A program made the position numbers and the translations under genes. The notes under the pieces were generated by a model. It ran no database searches and had not been told where the DNA came from. It was given only the letters and a program-made list of their open reading frames with translations. From Flavobacterium selenitireducens (GTDB taxonomy: Bacteria; Bacteroidota; Bacteroidia; Flavobacteriales; Flavobacteriaceae): 64,000 bases of DNA. Below, piece after piece: positions 7,561 to 14,940 of the stretch. The DNA lies in the NCBI RefSeq assembly GCF_014748335.1, contig NZ_JAAVIY010000001.1, positions 682,001 through 746,000 on the forward strand, written 5' to 3'. The first letter of the stretch is position 1; every line of letters begins with the position of its first letter.

Positions 7561-8504
7561 TTCCTTTTTAATAGTTTGGCCATTTCGTTGGCGAATTGAA
7601 TTCCAAAATCCATATAACCGGCGCTGTCGTAGTGCCAGGCATCGGAATAACCGTATTTTGACGTATTCCTGACGATAGCCGAATTGGAGTCGCCCGAGAC
7701 GAATCTTTCCTGCATGGCGCGCACCACATCGCCGTATTTCATCAAAATTCCGGTCTCGTTCTGGCCCGAATCCGAGATCTTGCCGATGACCACCGGTAAA
7801 TCGTTGTTTCCGAAAACCTCACGCATCTTCCCTATCAGATGCGCTAAATTCTTGTGGTATTCATAGGCGATTTCTTCCGTAAAACACGCATCGGCCTCGC
7901 CTTGCATCCAAAGGATTCCCGAAGGCACGAGCGTATCGGGCCTTCCGTCTCCGTTTATATCTTGTATCGCTTGGGCGCCTTTTACCGTTTTAAGGAAAAA
8001 ATCCCATTGATTGGGCTTGCCGCGATATTCGGGTTCCCAACAGCCGAACGGGCCGGTGGCCAGGCTGTCGATCCCCGATCCATTCCTTGCATATTTGACG
8101 ATCGCTATTTTTTCACCGGGATACAATTCCCGCATTCGCTCGGCGAACGTCATTTCGGGGCCGAAACGCGCCGACAATTTGTTTTGTTTGCCGTCGGTTG
8201 AAAAGTCGGTTCCGTGACCCGGGCGCAGTTGCTCCCATTTGCCCACTCCCAGACCGCTTTGGCCATCTCCACCGCGATTGCCATCGAAAATGTATACGTC
8301 CTGCATGGGTCCGGAGAGTTCTGCGGGTAGATCTTTGACGTACCCAAACCCTTCCATGTTGGACTGGCCGCCGAGATAAAACATCCGGAAAGTGTCACCC
8401 TTGGCAGATGGCTTTTGCTTTTTGACCTGTGCCGCAGATGAATGCATTCCGGCGAACAAGGCAAAACTGCAAATAAAAAATCGGGATAAGCGGTAATTAA
8501 GCAT
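7557..8504 (-). CDS. sialate O-acetylesterase-like SGNH hydrolase
   Basis: A 315-residue secreted carbohydrate esterase of the DUF303/SASA family. A signal peptide ends near SSAAQ. The block FYLGGQSNMEGFG carries the nucleophilic Ser, WMQGEAD is the family's central motif, and DAWHYDSAGY carries the catalytic Asp and His. Such enzymes remove acetyl groups from sialic acids or plant polysaccharides such as xylan. It is upstream of, and overlaps by 4 bp, a second esterase. The ATG at 8504 is unusual because a 10-bp-period repeat array touches it directly (8505-8554), leaving no ordinary leader before the coding region. A downstream start would remove the signal peptide, so 8504 is kept. Confidence 0.87.
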   Translation of the reverse strand: MLNYRLSRFFICSFALFAGMHSSAAQVKKQKPSAKGDTFRMFYLGGQSNMEGFGYVKDLPAELSGPMQDVYIFDGNRGGDGQSGLGVGKWEQLRPGHGTDFSTDGKQNKLSARFGPEMTFAERMRELYPGEKIAIVKYARNGSGIDSLATGPFGCWEPEYRGKPNQWDFFLKTVKGAQAIQDINGDGRPDTLVPSGILWMQGEADACFTEEIAYEYHKNLAHLIGKMREVFGNNDLPVVIGKISDSGQNETGILMKYGDVVRAMQERFVSGDSNSAIVRNTSKYGYSDAWHYDSAGYMDFGIQFANEMAKLLKRK

Positions 8505-8554
8505 TTGTAGTCGTTTGTTGTCGTTTACTGTCGCTTGTAAACGTTTGTTGTCGG
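8505..8554 (-). repeat. 10-bp-phased AAACG repeat array abutting a start codon
   Basis: Read on the minus strand this stretch is a run of 10-bp units starting AAACG: AAACGTTTAC, AAGCGACAGT, AAACGACAAC, AAACGACTAC, then AAATG that supplies the gene's start codon. On the plus strand CGTTT recurs at 8512, 8522 and 8542, with the variant CGCTT at 8532, exactly 10 bp apart. The same unit type recurs at 58417. The period is one helical turn, which suggests side-by-side protein binding on one face. Whether it regulates the esterase gene is an inference. Confidence 0.8.
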
Positions 8555-8654
8555 AAAAATACGAAAAGCGTTTTAATTCGCAGGAACCAAATTTGACGGA
8601 TTGTGGCGAAATTATCCCGCTCGAGCTTTACCGGATGGAAATCCTGAACTACTT

Positions 8655-8812
8655 TTGCAAACGGGCCCGCAGCCGCGATGGAAGCGAAAAGCCCACAGTT
8701 CCCCGACCGTGATTTTTGCGGATTGGCGCGGCGACCAACGGAAGCCGCAGCCCGGCCGCCAAAAAACCGGTTGGGGAACGAGGACTTGAAGCGGACAGCG
8801 GGATTTGCTGCC
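8655..8812 (+). repeat. intergenic structured repeat, long-loop copy
   Basis: The stretch starts GCAGCCGCGATGGAAGCG (from 8668) and ends AAGCGGACAGCGGGATTTGC (near 8788-8808). These ends match the outer parts of the elements at 20716 and 30752, which share GATnGnAGCGG and TAGCGGnnAGC blocks. The middle is longer here and has its own complementary GC-rich parts. It looks like a structured RNA or a dispersed repeat. No gene lies between 8555 and 8834. The similarity is judged by eye. Confidence 0.5.
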
Positions 8813-8834
8813 CAAATAAAAATCAAAAAGATCA

Positions 8835-9203
8835 ATGAAAAAACTGTTTTTACTTTTGCCGCTTGCGTTTTTGTCTTGCTATCAGGCAGAACGCGACTGT
8901 AAGGATTTCAAAACCGGGACTTTTGAATTCACGACCGAGGTCGACGGCGTAAAAAAGACGACGACATTCGTGCGCACTGAAAACCAGGAAATTGATTTTT
9001 ATGACGGAAAGGCAGACACCGCCTCGATTAGATGGGTAAACGACTGCGAATATATCGTGCAGAAATTGCATCCCAAAAATATGGCCGAGCGCAAGGCGAT
9101 TGCCATGAAAATCTTGACCACATCGAAAAATTCGTATACCTTTGAGTTCGGGATCGTCGGGAGTGCGGCGAAACAAAAAGGTACCGTAACTAAAATAAAA
9201 TAA
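8835..9203 (+). CDS. lipoprotein, unknown function
   Basis: A 122-residue protein whose signal peptide ends AFLSC, giving a predicted lipoprotein anchored at Cys15. The mature part is short and beta-rich (TFEFTTEVDGVKKTTTFVRT). Similar short lipoproteins in flavobacterial genomes sometimes carry a database label 'DNA topoisomerase IV', which nothing in this sequence supports. It is 9 bp upstream of the TerC gene, so the two may be co-transcribed. No catalytic motif is visible. Confidence 0.75.
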   Translation: MKKLFLLLPLAFLSCYQAERDCKDFKTGTFEFTTEVDGVKKTTTFVRTENQEIDFYDGKADTASIRWVNDCEYIVQKLHPKNMAERKAIAMKILTTSKNSYTFEFGIVGSAAKQKGTVTKIK

Positions 9204-9212
9204 TACGCATAG

Positions 9213-10010
9213 ATGGAAGTTTTCCTGAATCCGAACGCCTGGATTGCCTTATTGACACTGACTTTTCTCGAGATCATACTCGGGATCGACAATATCATCT
9301 TCATCTCGATCACTACGGGAAAACTACCGCCGGAGCAGCGAAAAAAAGCGACCAAAATAGGAATGTTCCTGGCGATGTTCATGCGCATTGCGATGTTGTT
9401 CGGGATCAGTTTGCTGATTGCCATGAAAGAGCCTTGGTTCAATATCGAGACGTCTTGGCTGGAAATGCACGTTTCCGGACAGGCCATCATCCTGTTTCTC
9501 GGCGGATTGTTCCTGTTGTATAAAAGTACGGTAGAGATCCGTGAAAAAGTGGATTATAAAGGACACGAGGAGAAGCAGGTCAAGAAAAGCGCCGCGAAGT
9601 CGTTTGGCAACGTGATCTTCCAGATCATCCTCATCGACATCGTATTCTCTTTCGACAGCATCCTGACGGCCGTGGGAATGACCAACGGCGTCGAAGGGGC
9701 AATTTACATCATGGTGACGGCGGTTGTGATTTCGGTACTGATCATGATGCAGTTTGCGGTCCCGGTTGGGAATTTCGTGAACAACCATCCTTCGATCCAG
9801 ATCCTGGCGCTGTCGTTTTTGGTGCTTATCGGATTTATGCTTGTGACCGAAGCGGCCCACGTTTCCCACGCGTCGTTTTTTGGAAACAGCGTGACGTCCA
9901 TTCCGAAAGGCTATCTGTATTTTGCCATAGCGTTCTCGCTGTTGGTCGAGTTCCTCAATATGAAAATGGACAAGCACAGCAAAAAAAATTCACCGGACGA
10001 ACCTGCCTGA
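9213..10010 (+). CDS. TerC family integral membrane protein
   Basis: A 265-residue inner-membrane protein with about seven helices. The two TerC signature segments are present: LEIILGIDNIIFISI in the first third and IVFSFDSILTAVGMT in the middle, each with the conserved Asp-Asn or Asp-Ser pair thought to contact cations. TerC/Alx proteins are linked to tellurite resistance, Mn2+ export and metalation of exported proteins. Here it lies directly before a small Cys/His protein and the MbnP operon, 2 bp from the next frame, which agrees with a metal-related role. The transported ion is not known. Confidence 0.9.
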   Translation: MEVFLNPNAWIALLTLTFLEIILGIDNIIFISITTGKLPPEQRKKATKIGMFLAMFMRIAMLFGISLLIAMKEPWFNIETSWLEMHVSGQAIILFLGGLFLLYKSTVEIREKVDYKGHEEKQVKKSAAKSFGNVIFQIILIDIVFSFDSILTAVGMTNGVEGAIYIMVTAVVISVLIMMQFAVPVGNFVNNHPSIQILALSFLVLIGFMLVTEAAHVSHASFFGNSVTSIPKGYLYFAIAFSLLVEFLNMKMDKHSKKNSPDEPA

Positions 10011-10012
10011 TT

Positions 10013-10381
10013 TTGAGATATTTCATCGTAATAACCGCTTTTTTATTCCTGCTCAAGCCGGTGCTTCCGGTTGTGGAATATGCGCTCAATTACGATTATA
10101 TCGTGGTTTATCTTTGCGAAAATAGGGCCGAACCCGAAATGCAATGCAACGGTAAGTGCCATTTGATGAAGGAACTCGCGAAGGCGTCCGAAACCGAAAA
10201 ACCGGCTTCCCAAAACGACAAAAAAGGTTTCTCCCCTATTGAACTATTTTGCAATATCGATGTGAATACCGCAGTTTCGGACGAAATTCCGGTTACTGAA
10301 AATCGCATCGGATACTTTCATACCACTTCCAATCCCGTCGGTTTTGACGGTTCTGTTTTCCATCCGCCTGTCGTGGCATAG
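10013..10381 (+). CDS. small exported Cys-rich protein with CNGKCHLM motif
   Basis: A 122-residue protein using TTG as apparent start, only 2 bp after the terC stop; no ATG preserves the hydrophobic N terminus MRYFIVITAFLFLLKPVLPV. The exported part contains Cys35, the motif QCNGKCHLMKEL (Cys45, Cys49, His50, Met52) and Cys80. That soft-ligand cluster suggests binding of copper or another thiophilic metal. I do not recognise a named family, but I associate this CNGKCHLMKEL block with small proteins of Bacteroidota next to metal-uptake genes. It precedes MbnP by 78 bp. Metal binding is an inference from motif and context. Confidence 0.7.
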   Translation: MRYFIVITAFLFLLKPVLPVVEYALNYDYIVVYLCENRAEPEMQCNGKCHLMKELAKASETEKPASQNDKKGFSPIELFCNIDVNTAVSDEIPVTENRIGYFHTTSNPVGFDGSVFHPPVVA

Positions 10382-10459
10382 TTGATTATTCGTTTTTGAA
10401 CCAGCATGGTTCTCCTTTTTAACGCCCATTGGGCATACATCAACTATATACAGAATCGA

Positions 10460-11260
10460 ATGAAAACGACAAAACTATTTGTTGCCGCAATGGCAGCCGC
10501 TTCCCTATTTGTCTCTTGTAACAATGACGACAGCGCCCCGGCGGCGACCGGAACCGGAAAACTCAATCTCGAATTTGACAACGTCTACGCGGGAAACAAC
10601 CTCATTTTGGAGACACAACCCAACACGACATCTGGAAATGAAGTCCTTAAAGTAAGCTTGCTTAAATATATAGTGAGCAACATCAAATTGACCAAATCTG
10701 ACGGAACGGTCTTTACCTATCCGAAATCCCAAAGTTATTTCATCGTTGACGAGACCGATGTCGCCTCTCAAATCCTGAAATTGGAAAATATACCGTCAGG
10801 CGACTACGTCTCGGTAAGCTTTGGGATAGGCGTCGACCAGCAACAATGGGAACTTGGAGCCGACGGACAGGGCGATTTCCTGGCGTTGGCGCAAACCGAA
10901 GACATGCTGTGGTCGTGGGGCGCAGGGTACAAATTCCTTGCTTTCGAAGGTACGTTCACTTCGCCGGGCGTAGGTTCGCCAACCGTTTTCATGGTGCACA
11001 CAGGCAAGACCGGAACCGATTACAATTACACTTCGGTCACGTTGCCGCTGACCAATGCAGCCTTGGTCCGCACGAACATAACGCCCCAGATCCACGTATT
11101 TGCGGACGCTTCTAAAATCATCGATGGCCAGAACAATATCCTGCTTTCCGAGAATAATTCCGGCGGAACGGGCGCTATGATCATGGGCGGCGCCAACTTG
11201 GCTTTAATTACCGCAAATTTGTCGGAAATGTTTACGATAGACCACGTTCACAACGACTGA
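10460..11260 (+). CDS. MbnP family copper-binding-type lipoprotein
   Basis: A 266-residue lipoprotein (lipobox SLFVSC, Cys20). It shows the MbnP signature EDMLWSWGAGYKFLAFEG with Trp151 and Trp153, plus His180, His212 and the C-terminal DHVHND with His262 and His264. In characterised MbnP, a tryptophan is oxidised to kynurenine by the di-heme partner MbnH, and His residues with kynurenine then bind copper. The next gene, overlapping by one base, encodes a MauG-like di-heme protein, the expected partner. The longer in-frame start at 10406 would disrupt the signal peptide. Which Trp would be modified cannot be told from sequence. Confidence 0.9.
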   Translation: MKTTKLFVAAMAAASLFVSCNNDDSAPAATGTGKLNLEFDNVYAGNNLILETQPNTTSGNEVLKVSLLKYIVSNIKLTKSDGTVFTYPKSQSYFIVDETDVASQILKLENIPSGDYVSVSFGIGVDQQQWELGADGQGDFLALAQTEDMLWSWGAGYKFLAFEGTFTSPGVGSPTVFMVHTGKTGTDYNYTSVTLPLTNAALVRTNITPQIHVFADASKIIDGQNNILLSENNSGGTGAMIMGGANLALITANLSEMFTIDHVHND

Positions 11261-12291
11261 TGAATCGGTTTTTCGTTTTAGCTTTCATCGGGCTGGCCGC
11301 GTGCTCGCCCGATGATTCTGATTATGTGGACGTTCCGCTGGAGGTAGCCAGGCCGTCCAATTTCCCGGATTTCGCCTATAATTTTAACGCCAATCCTCCT
11401 ACCGAGGCGGGATTTGAACTCGGGAAAAAGATCTTTTACGACGGTCGCCTGTCTTCGGACGCAACGATTTCGTGCGGTTTCTGTCACATCCAGCAACACG
11501 CGTTCACCCATCACGGCCACAGCCTTAGCCACGGCATCGATAATGCGGTCGGCATGAGAAACACGCCTGCGATCCAGAACATGGCGTTCCAAAATTCGTT
11601 TATGTGGGACGGCGTTTCGGACAATCTCGATCTGCAACCGATCATTCCGATCACGAGCGAGATTGAGATGCACGGGAATTTCGCGGCCATCGTCACGATG
11701 ATGCAATCTGACGCCCAGTACCGCACGATGTTCAAGCGCGCCTTTCCTGATGCGGAAATCGATACGGAACACTTGCTCAAAGCGCTCGGCCAATTCATGG
11801 CGATGATGCAAAGTTCCAATTCAAGGTTCGACAAATTCCGCCGCAACGAAGGTCCGGGTACGCTCTTGAATACCGAAATGGCGGGCTATCAGTCGTTCCA
11901 GCAAAAATGCGGCTCGTGTCACGCCACAGATTTACAAACCGACAATTCGTTTCGCAACAACGGGCTCTCGTTCAATGCGCAACTCGGCGATTTCGGGCGT
12001 GAATCCGTAACGGGACTCGCCTCCGACCGTTTCAAATTCCGTGTTCCGAGTTTGCGCAACGTCGAAAAAACCGCGCCTTATATGCATGACGGAAGGTTCT
12101 ACACCCTTTCTTCTGTGCTCGACCACTACGCATCCAACATGGTCGATTCTCCGACACTCGATCCTGTCCTGCGACAAAACGGCACGATCGGGATTCCGCT
12201 TTCGGACTTGGAAAAATCGAACATCATCGCATTCCTCAAAACCTTGACGGACGAGGAATTCCTTACCAACCCTAAATTTTCAGAATTCTGA
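11260..12291 (+). CDS. MauG/MbnH-like di-heme cytochrome c peroxidase family protein
   Basis: A 343-residue lipoprotein (IGLAAC, Cys15) of the di-heme cytochrome c peroxidase/MauG family. Heme motifs are CGFCH (Cys72-His76) and CGSCH (Cys217-His221). The sequence RVPSLRNVEKTAPYMHDGRF is the conserved loop around the second heme. In classical peroxidases this superfamily reduces H2O2; MauG-like members instead oxidise residues of a partner protein. Overlap by one base with MbnP upstream and with the barrel gene downstream (ATG at 12291) makes it the probable modifier of MbnP. It is not a canonical peroxidase by context; activity is inferred. Confidence 0.88.
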   Translation: MNRFFVLAFIGLAACSPDDSDYVDVPLEVARPSNFPDFAYNFNANPPTEAGFELGKKIFYDGRLSSDATISCGFCHIQQHAFTHHGHSLSHGIDNAVGMRNTPAIQNMAFQNSFMWDGVSDNLDLQPIIPITSEIEMHGNFAAIVTMMQSDAQYRTMFKRAFPDAEIDTEHLLKALGQFMAMMQSSNSRFDKFRRNEGPGTLLNTEMAGYQSFQQKCGSCHATDLQTDNSFRNNGLSFNAQLGDFGRESVTGLASDRFKFRVPSLRNVEKTAPYMHDGRFYTLSSVLDHYASNMVDSPTLDPVLRQNGTIGIPLSDLEKSNIIAFLKTLTDEEFLTNPKFSEF

Positions 12292-13235
12292 TGAAGAAAT
12301 TCCTATTGTCCTTTTTATTTCCGACGCTGTTGTTTGCGTCCGAAAAAGACAGCCTTTCGATAGACTACAAACACAAATTTGCGCAAATGCTCGACGATTG
12401 CGACGCTTGCGGATGTTCGGCAACTGGAGGAAGCATGGGCTTCGCCTCGCTGCTCAACACGAATTTCGTCGGCTTGCGCTACATTTACCAGCGTTATTCG
12501 AGCACTGATGGGCTTTATGCCAACTCGCCCTGGTATACCGAACAGTTCAATTCCGTACAGGTTTGGGGCCGCATCCCGATCTTTAAAAATACCCAGGTAA
12601 GCGTTTTGCTTCCGTATCACAGCAATTCACGGGAAACGCAGACGGGCTCCAACACGATTTCCGGTGTGGGCGATTTGACGGCGATCGGGTTGTACCGCGT
12701 CTATCAAACGATGTCCGATTCTACTTTCCTTGCCCATACGATACAGCTTGGAGCCGGAGTAAAAGCGCCTACCGGGAAATACGATGCGACCAATAATGGC
12801 TCGATCAATCCTGGTTTCCAGCTTGGGACAGGGAGTTGGGATTACTTGTTCTTGGCCGAACATATCGCGAGACGCAAAAAATTCGGTTTGCAAACGATGC
12901 TCAATTACGTCGTCAAGACCGAAAACGACAAGCATTATCGTTTCGGAAACCAATTCAGCTATTCCGGAACGCTGTTCTGGCTTCACGAACGAAATGATTT
13001 CTCTGTTTCGCCCCAGCTGGGAGTTGCCGGGGAAGTATCGGAAAGCAACCGGCAATATGGCCAACGCGTGTCTGAAACCTCGGGAAGCGTCGTCTTTGGT
13101 AAACTGGGCTTGGAAACCGGCTTGGGCAAATGGTCGGCCGGCGCGCAATTTCTGCTTCCGATAAGCCAAAACCTGACCGGCGGGCGCGTCGACGCGAAAT
13201 ACCGCTTCGGACTCAACCTGAACTACAGTCTCTGA
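12291..13235 (+). CDS. outer-membrane beta-barrel protein of the MbnP operon
   Basis: A 314-residue secreted protein with a signal peptide ending near LLFAS. After cleavage comes a short acidic segment with LDDCDACGCSATGGSMG (Cys37, Cys40, Cys42), a potential metal site, followed by a barrel-like pattern of amphipathic strands ending in LNYSL. Similar proteins are called 'transporter' in databases. The start overlaps the stop of the MauG-like gene by one base. Together with MbnP and the di-heme protein it probably forms an envelope system for copper or another redox metal; export or uptake through the barrel is speculative. Confidence 0.75.
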   Translation: MKKFLLSFLFPTLLFASEKDSLSIDYKHKFAQMLDDCDACGCSATGGSMGFASLLNTNFVGLRYIYQRYSSTDGLYANSPWYTEQFNSVQVWGRIPIFKNTQVSVLLPYHSNSRETQTGSNTISGVGDLTAIGLYRVYQTMSDSTFLAHTIQLGAGVKAPTGKYDATNNGSINPGFQLGTGSWDYLFLAEHIARRKKFGLQTMLNYVVKTENDKHYRFGNQFSYSGTLFWLHERNDFSVSPQLGVAGEVSESNRQYGQRVSETSGSVVFGKLGLETGLGKWSAGAQFLLPISQNLTGGRVDAKYRFGLNLNYSL

Positions 13236-13387
13236 AAGCATCGACCATCATCATCATGATTAATTTTTTAACTATTAATTGAGTTTTATTTACATCGATT
13301 ATAAACAGTAACGATTTGATGAACTGAAACGCCAAAGCGATACCCATTTCAAAATTTTCGCTTAAAGCCGCCATAACATAGCAAGAA

Positions 13388-13395
13388 TAGTTTTG
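13388..13395 (+). promoter_or_regulatory. -7 promoter box (TAGTTTTG) for the PhoX-like gene
   Basis: TAGTTTTG fits TAnnTTTG and stands 22 bp before ATG 13417. It overlaps an in-frame TTG at 13393, which shows that the TTG is promoter sequence rather than a start codon. It separates this gene from the preceding MbnP operon. Confidence 0.55.
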
Positions 13396-13416
13396 CCTCA
13401 ACAAAAAAACACAACC

Positions 13417-14883
13417 ATGAGAAAAACAATTCTTGCTTCTTTGGCGGTTTCGGCGGTTTTGGCCGTTAGCTGCGGCGATGACGATTCGGGCCCGAAAGTC
13501 AACAACAAAATCAATTTCACCACAAATTCGGATATCCCGCCATTGGTCTATGGCATGACGGGTTTCGAAAACCTGGAAATCTCCACGCTGATCACCAGTG
13601 CCGACGACCTGAGCCAGTCGCCGTCGTTCGTTTATGGCGCCCAACCTGACGGACAGGGCCTGATGAAAGATCCTTCCGGCAAGGGTTACATCATGTTCAC
13701 CAACCACGAAATCCTTAAATCGGTGTCGCGTGTGTATCTCGACGAGACGTTCAAGCCGGTAAAAGGCGAATATATCGTAGACGGGATCGGAGGCTTGACG
13801 CGCTTGTGCTCGGCTACATTGGCAACGCCTGAAATACACGGTTTCGGCCCAATCTTTTTGACCGCAGGCGAAAGCGGGGAAGAAAGCATGGTGCACGGCA
13901 TCGACGTATTCAGCCCGGTAAGCGACAAAAGCCGCACTGACCGTGTGCTTCCGGCCCTTGGAAAAGCCAGTATGGAAAATGCCGTGCCGCTTCCGAAGAA
14001 CGTGTATCCAGGGAAAACCGTGATCCTGATAGGGGAAGATCAATCGTATGGAACGGCTCATGTGAGCGCGGGGCAGCTCATTATGTATGTAAGCAACACC
14101 GTTGGAGATTTACAGAACGGAAAACTGTACGTGCTCAAGAGAAACGATGGCAACCAGGTCGAGATGAACATCGCGCTCAACAACTCCTACCCTGTAAGCT
14201 GGGTGGAGATCCCGAACGCGGCGTCACTTACGGGAGCCGTGATCAATACGACGGCCAACAACCTTGGCGCGATCCGCTTTTCGCGCGTCGAGGATGTCGA
14301 TTACCGCAAAGGCAGCAAAGCCAACAACCGCGAGGTCTATTTTACGGCGACAGGACAGGCTACGAACAATCAACCGGTCGAAGGTTACACCATGTGGGGA
14401 CGCGTATATCGCCTTAAAATGGATGCCAACGACCCGCTTAAAGGAAGCATCGAGGTTATTGCGGAGGGCGACAGCACACCGGGAACCGGCATGATCAATC
14501 CGGACAACCTTTGCGTAACCGACAATTTCGTGTACATACAGGAAGACGGCGACAGTTACTATCAGGCGGCCCAGCACGATTCGTATATCTGGCAATATGA
14601 CATCCGCTCCAAAGCGTTGAAACCTTGGCTCAACATGAACCACAAGCGCAACGACGCAGCGTGGAACGGCCAATTCAACCAATCGGGAGAAATGCGACTC
14701 GGAAGCTGGGAGTACGGAGCGATGATCGACATTTCCGACATCATCGGCGTACCCGACACCTTCCTGGTCAACATCCATCCTCACACCTGGCAAAGCGATG
14801 CCTTCCTGAATGCGGACGGCAGCGGAACCAATACGAACAAAGAGGCGGGGCAAACCGTCATCATCCGAAACGTACAACGCTAA
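13417..14883 (+). CDS. DUF839/PhoX-like lipoprotein
   Basis: A 488-residue lipoprotein (lipobox VLAVSC) of the PhoX/DUF839 family. Family members are calcium- and iron-dependent extracytoplasmic phosphatases with a beta-propeller-like fold. Recognisable blocks are GYIMFTNHE near residue 90, DGIGGLTRLCSATL, and MINPDNLCVTDNFVYIQEDG near 360. The iron-ligating Cys of Pseudomonas PhoX cannot be assigned with confidence here, so phosphatase activity is not assured. A strong terminator follows the gene, and a MauG-like gene begins 57 bp downstream. Its own promoter box precedes it. Confidence 0.78.
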   Translation: MRKTILASLAVSAVLAVSCGDDDSGPKVNNKINFTTNSDIPPLVYGMTGFENLEISTLITSADDLSQSPSFVYGAQPDGQGLMKDPSGKGYIMFTNHEILKSVSRVYLDETFKPVKGEYIVDGIGGLTRLCSATLATPEIHGFGPIFLTAGESGEESMVHGIDVFSPVSDKSRTDRVLPALGKASMENAVPLPKNVYPGKTVILIGEDQSYGTAHVSAGQLIMYVSNTVGDLQNGKLYVLKRNDGNQVEMNIALNNSYPVSWVEIPNAASLTGAVINTTANNLGAIRFSRVEDVDYRKGSKANNREVYFTATGQATNNQPVEGYTMWGRVYRLKMDANDPLKGSIEVIAEGDSTPGTGMINPDNLCVTDNFVYIQEDGDSYYQAAQHDSYIWQYDIRSKALKPWLNMNHKRNDAAWNGQFNQSGEMRLGSWEYGAMIDISDIIGVPDTFLVNIHPHTWQSDAFLNADGSGTNTNKEAGQTVIIRNVQR

Positions 14884-14901
14884 CCACCAAATGCTTACTT
14901 G

Positions 14902-14935
14902 ACAACCCTGGACATCTAGGGTTGTTTTGTTTTAT
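14902..14935 (+). terminator. intrinsic terminator after the PhoX-like gene
   Basis: Perfect 8-bp stem ACAACCCT (14902-14909) and AGGGTTGT (14918-14925) with an 8-nt loop, followed by TTTGTTTTAT. It lies between the PhoX-like gene and the second MauG-like gene. Confidence 0.85.
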
Positions 14936-14940
14936 ATGCC

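Noticed and set aside
8835..9203. DNA topoisomerase IV component
   Set aside because: The label exists for relatives, but the protein is a short lipoprotein with no topoisomerase motif. The real subunits are at 17906-22831.
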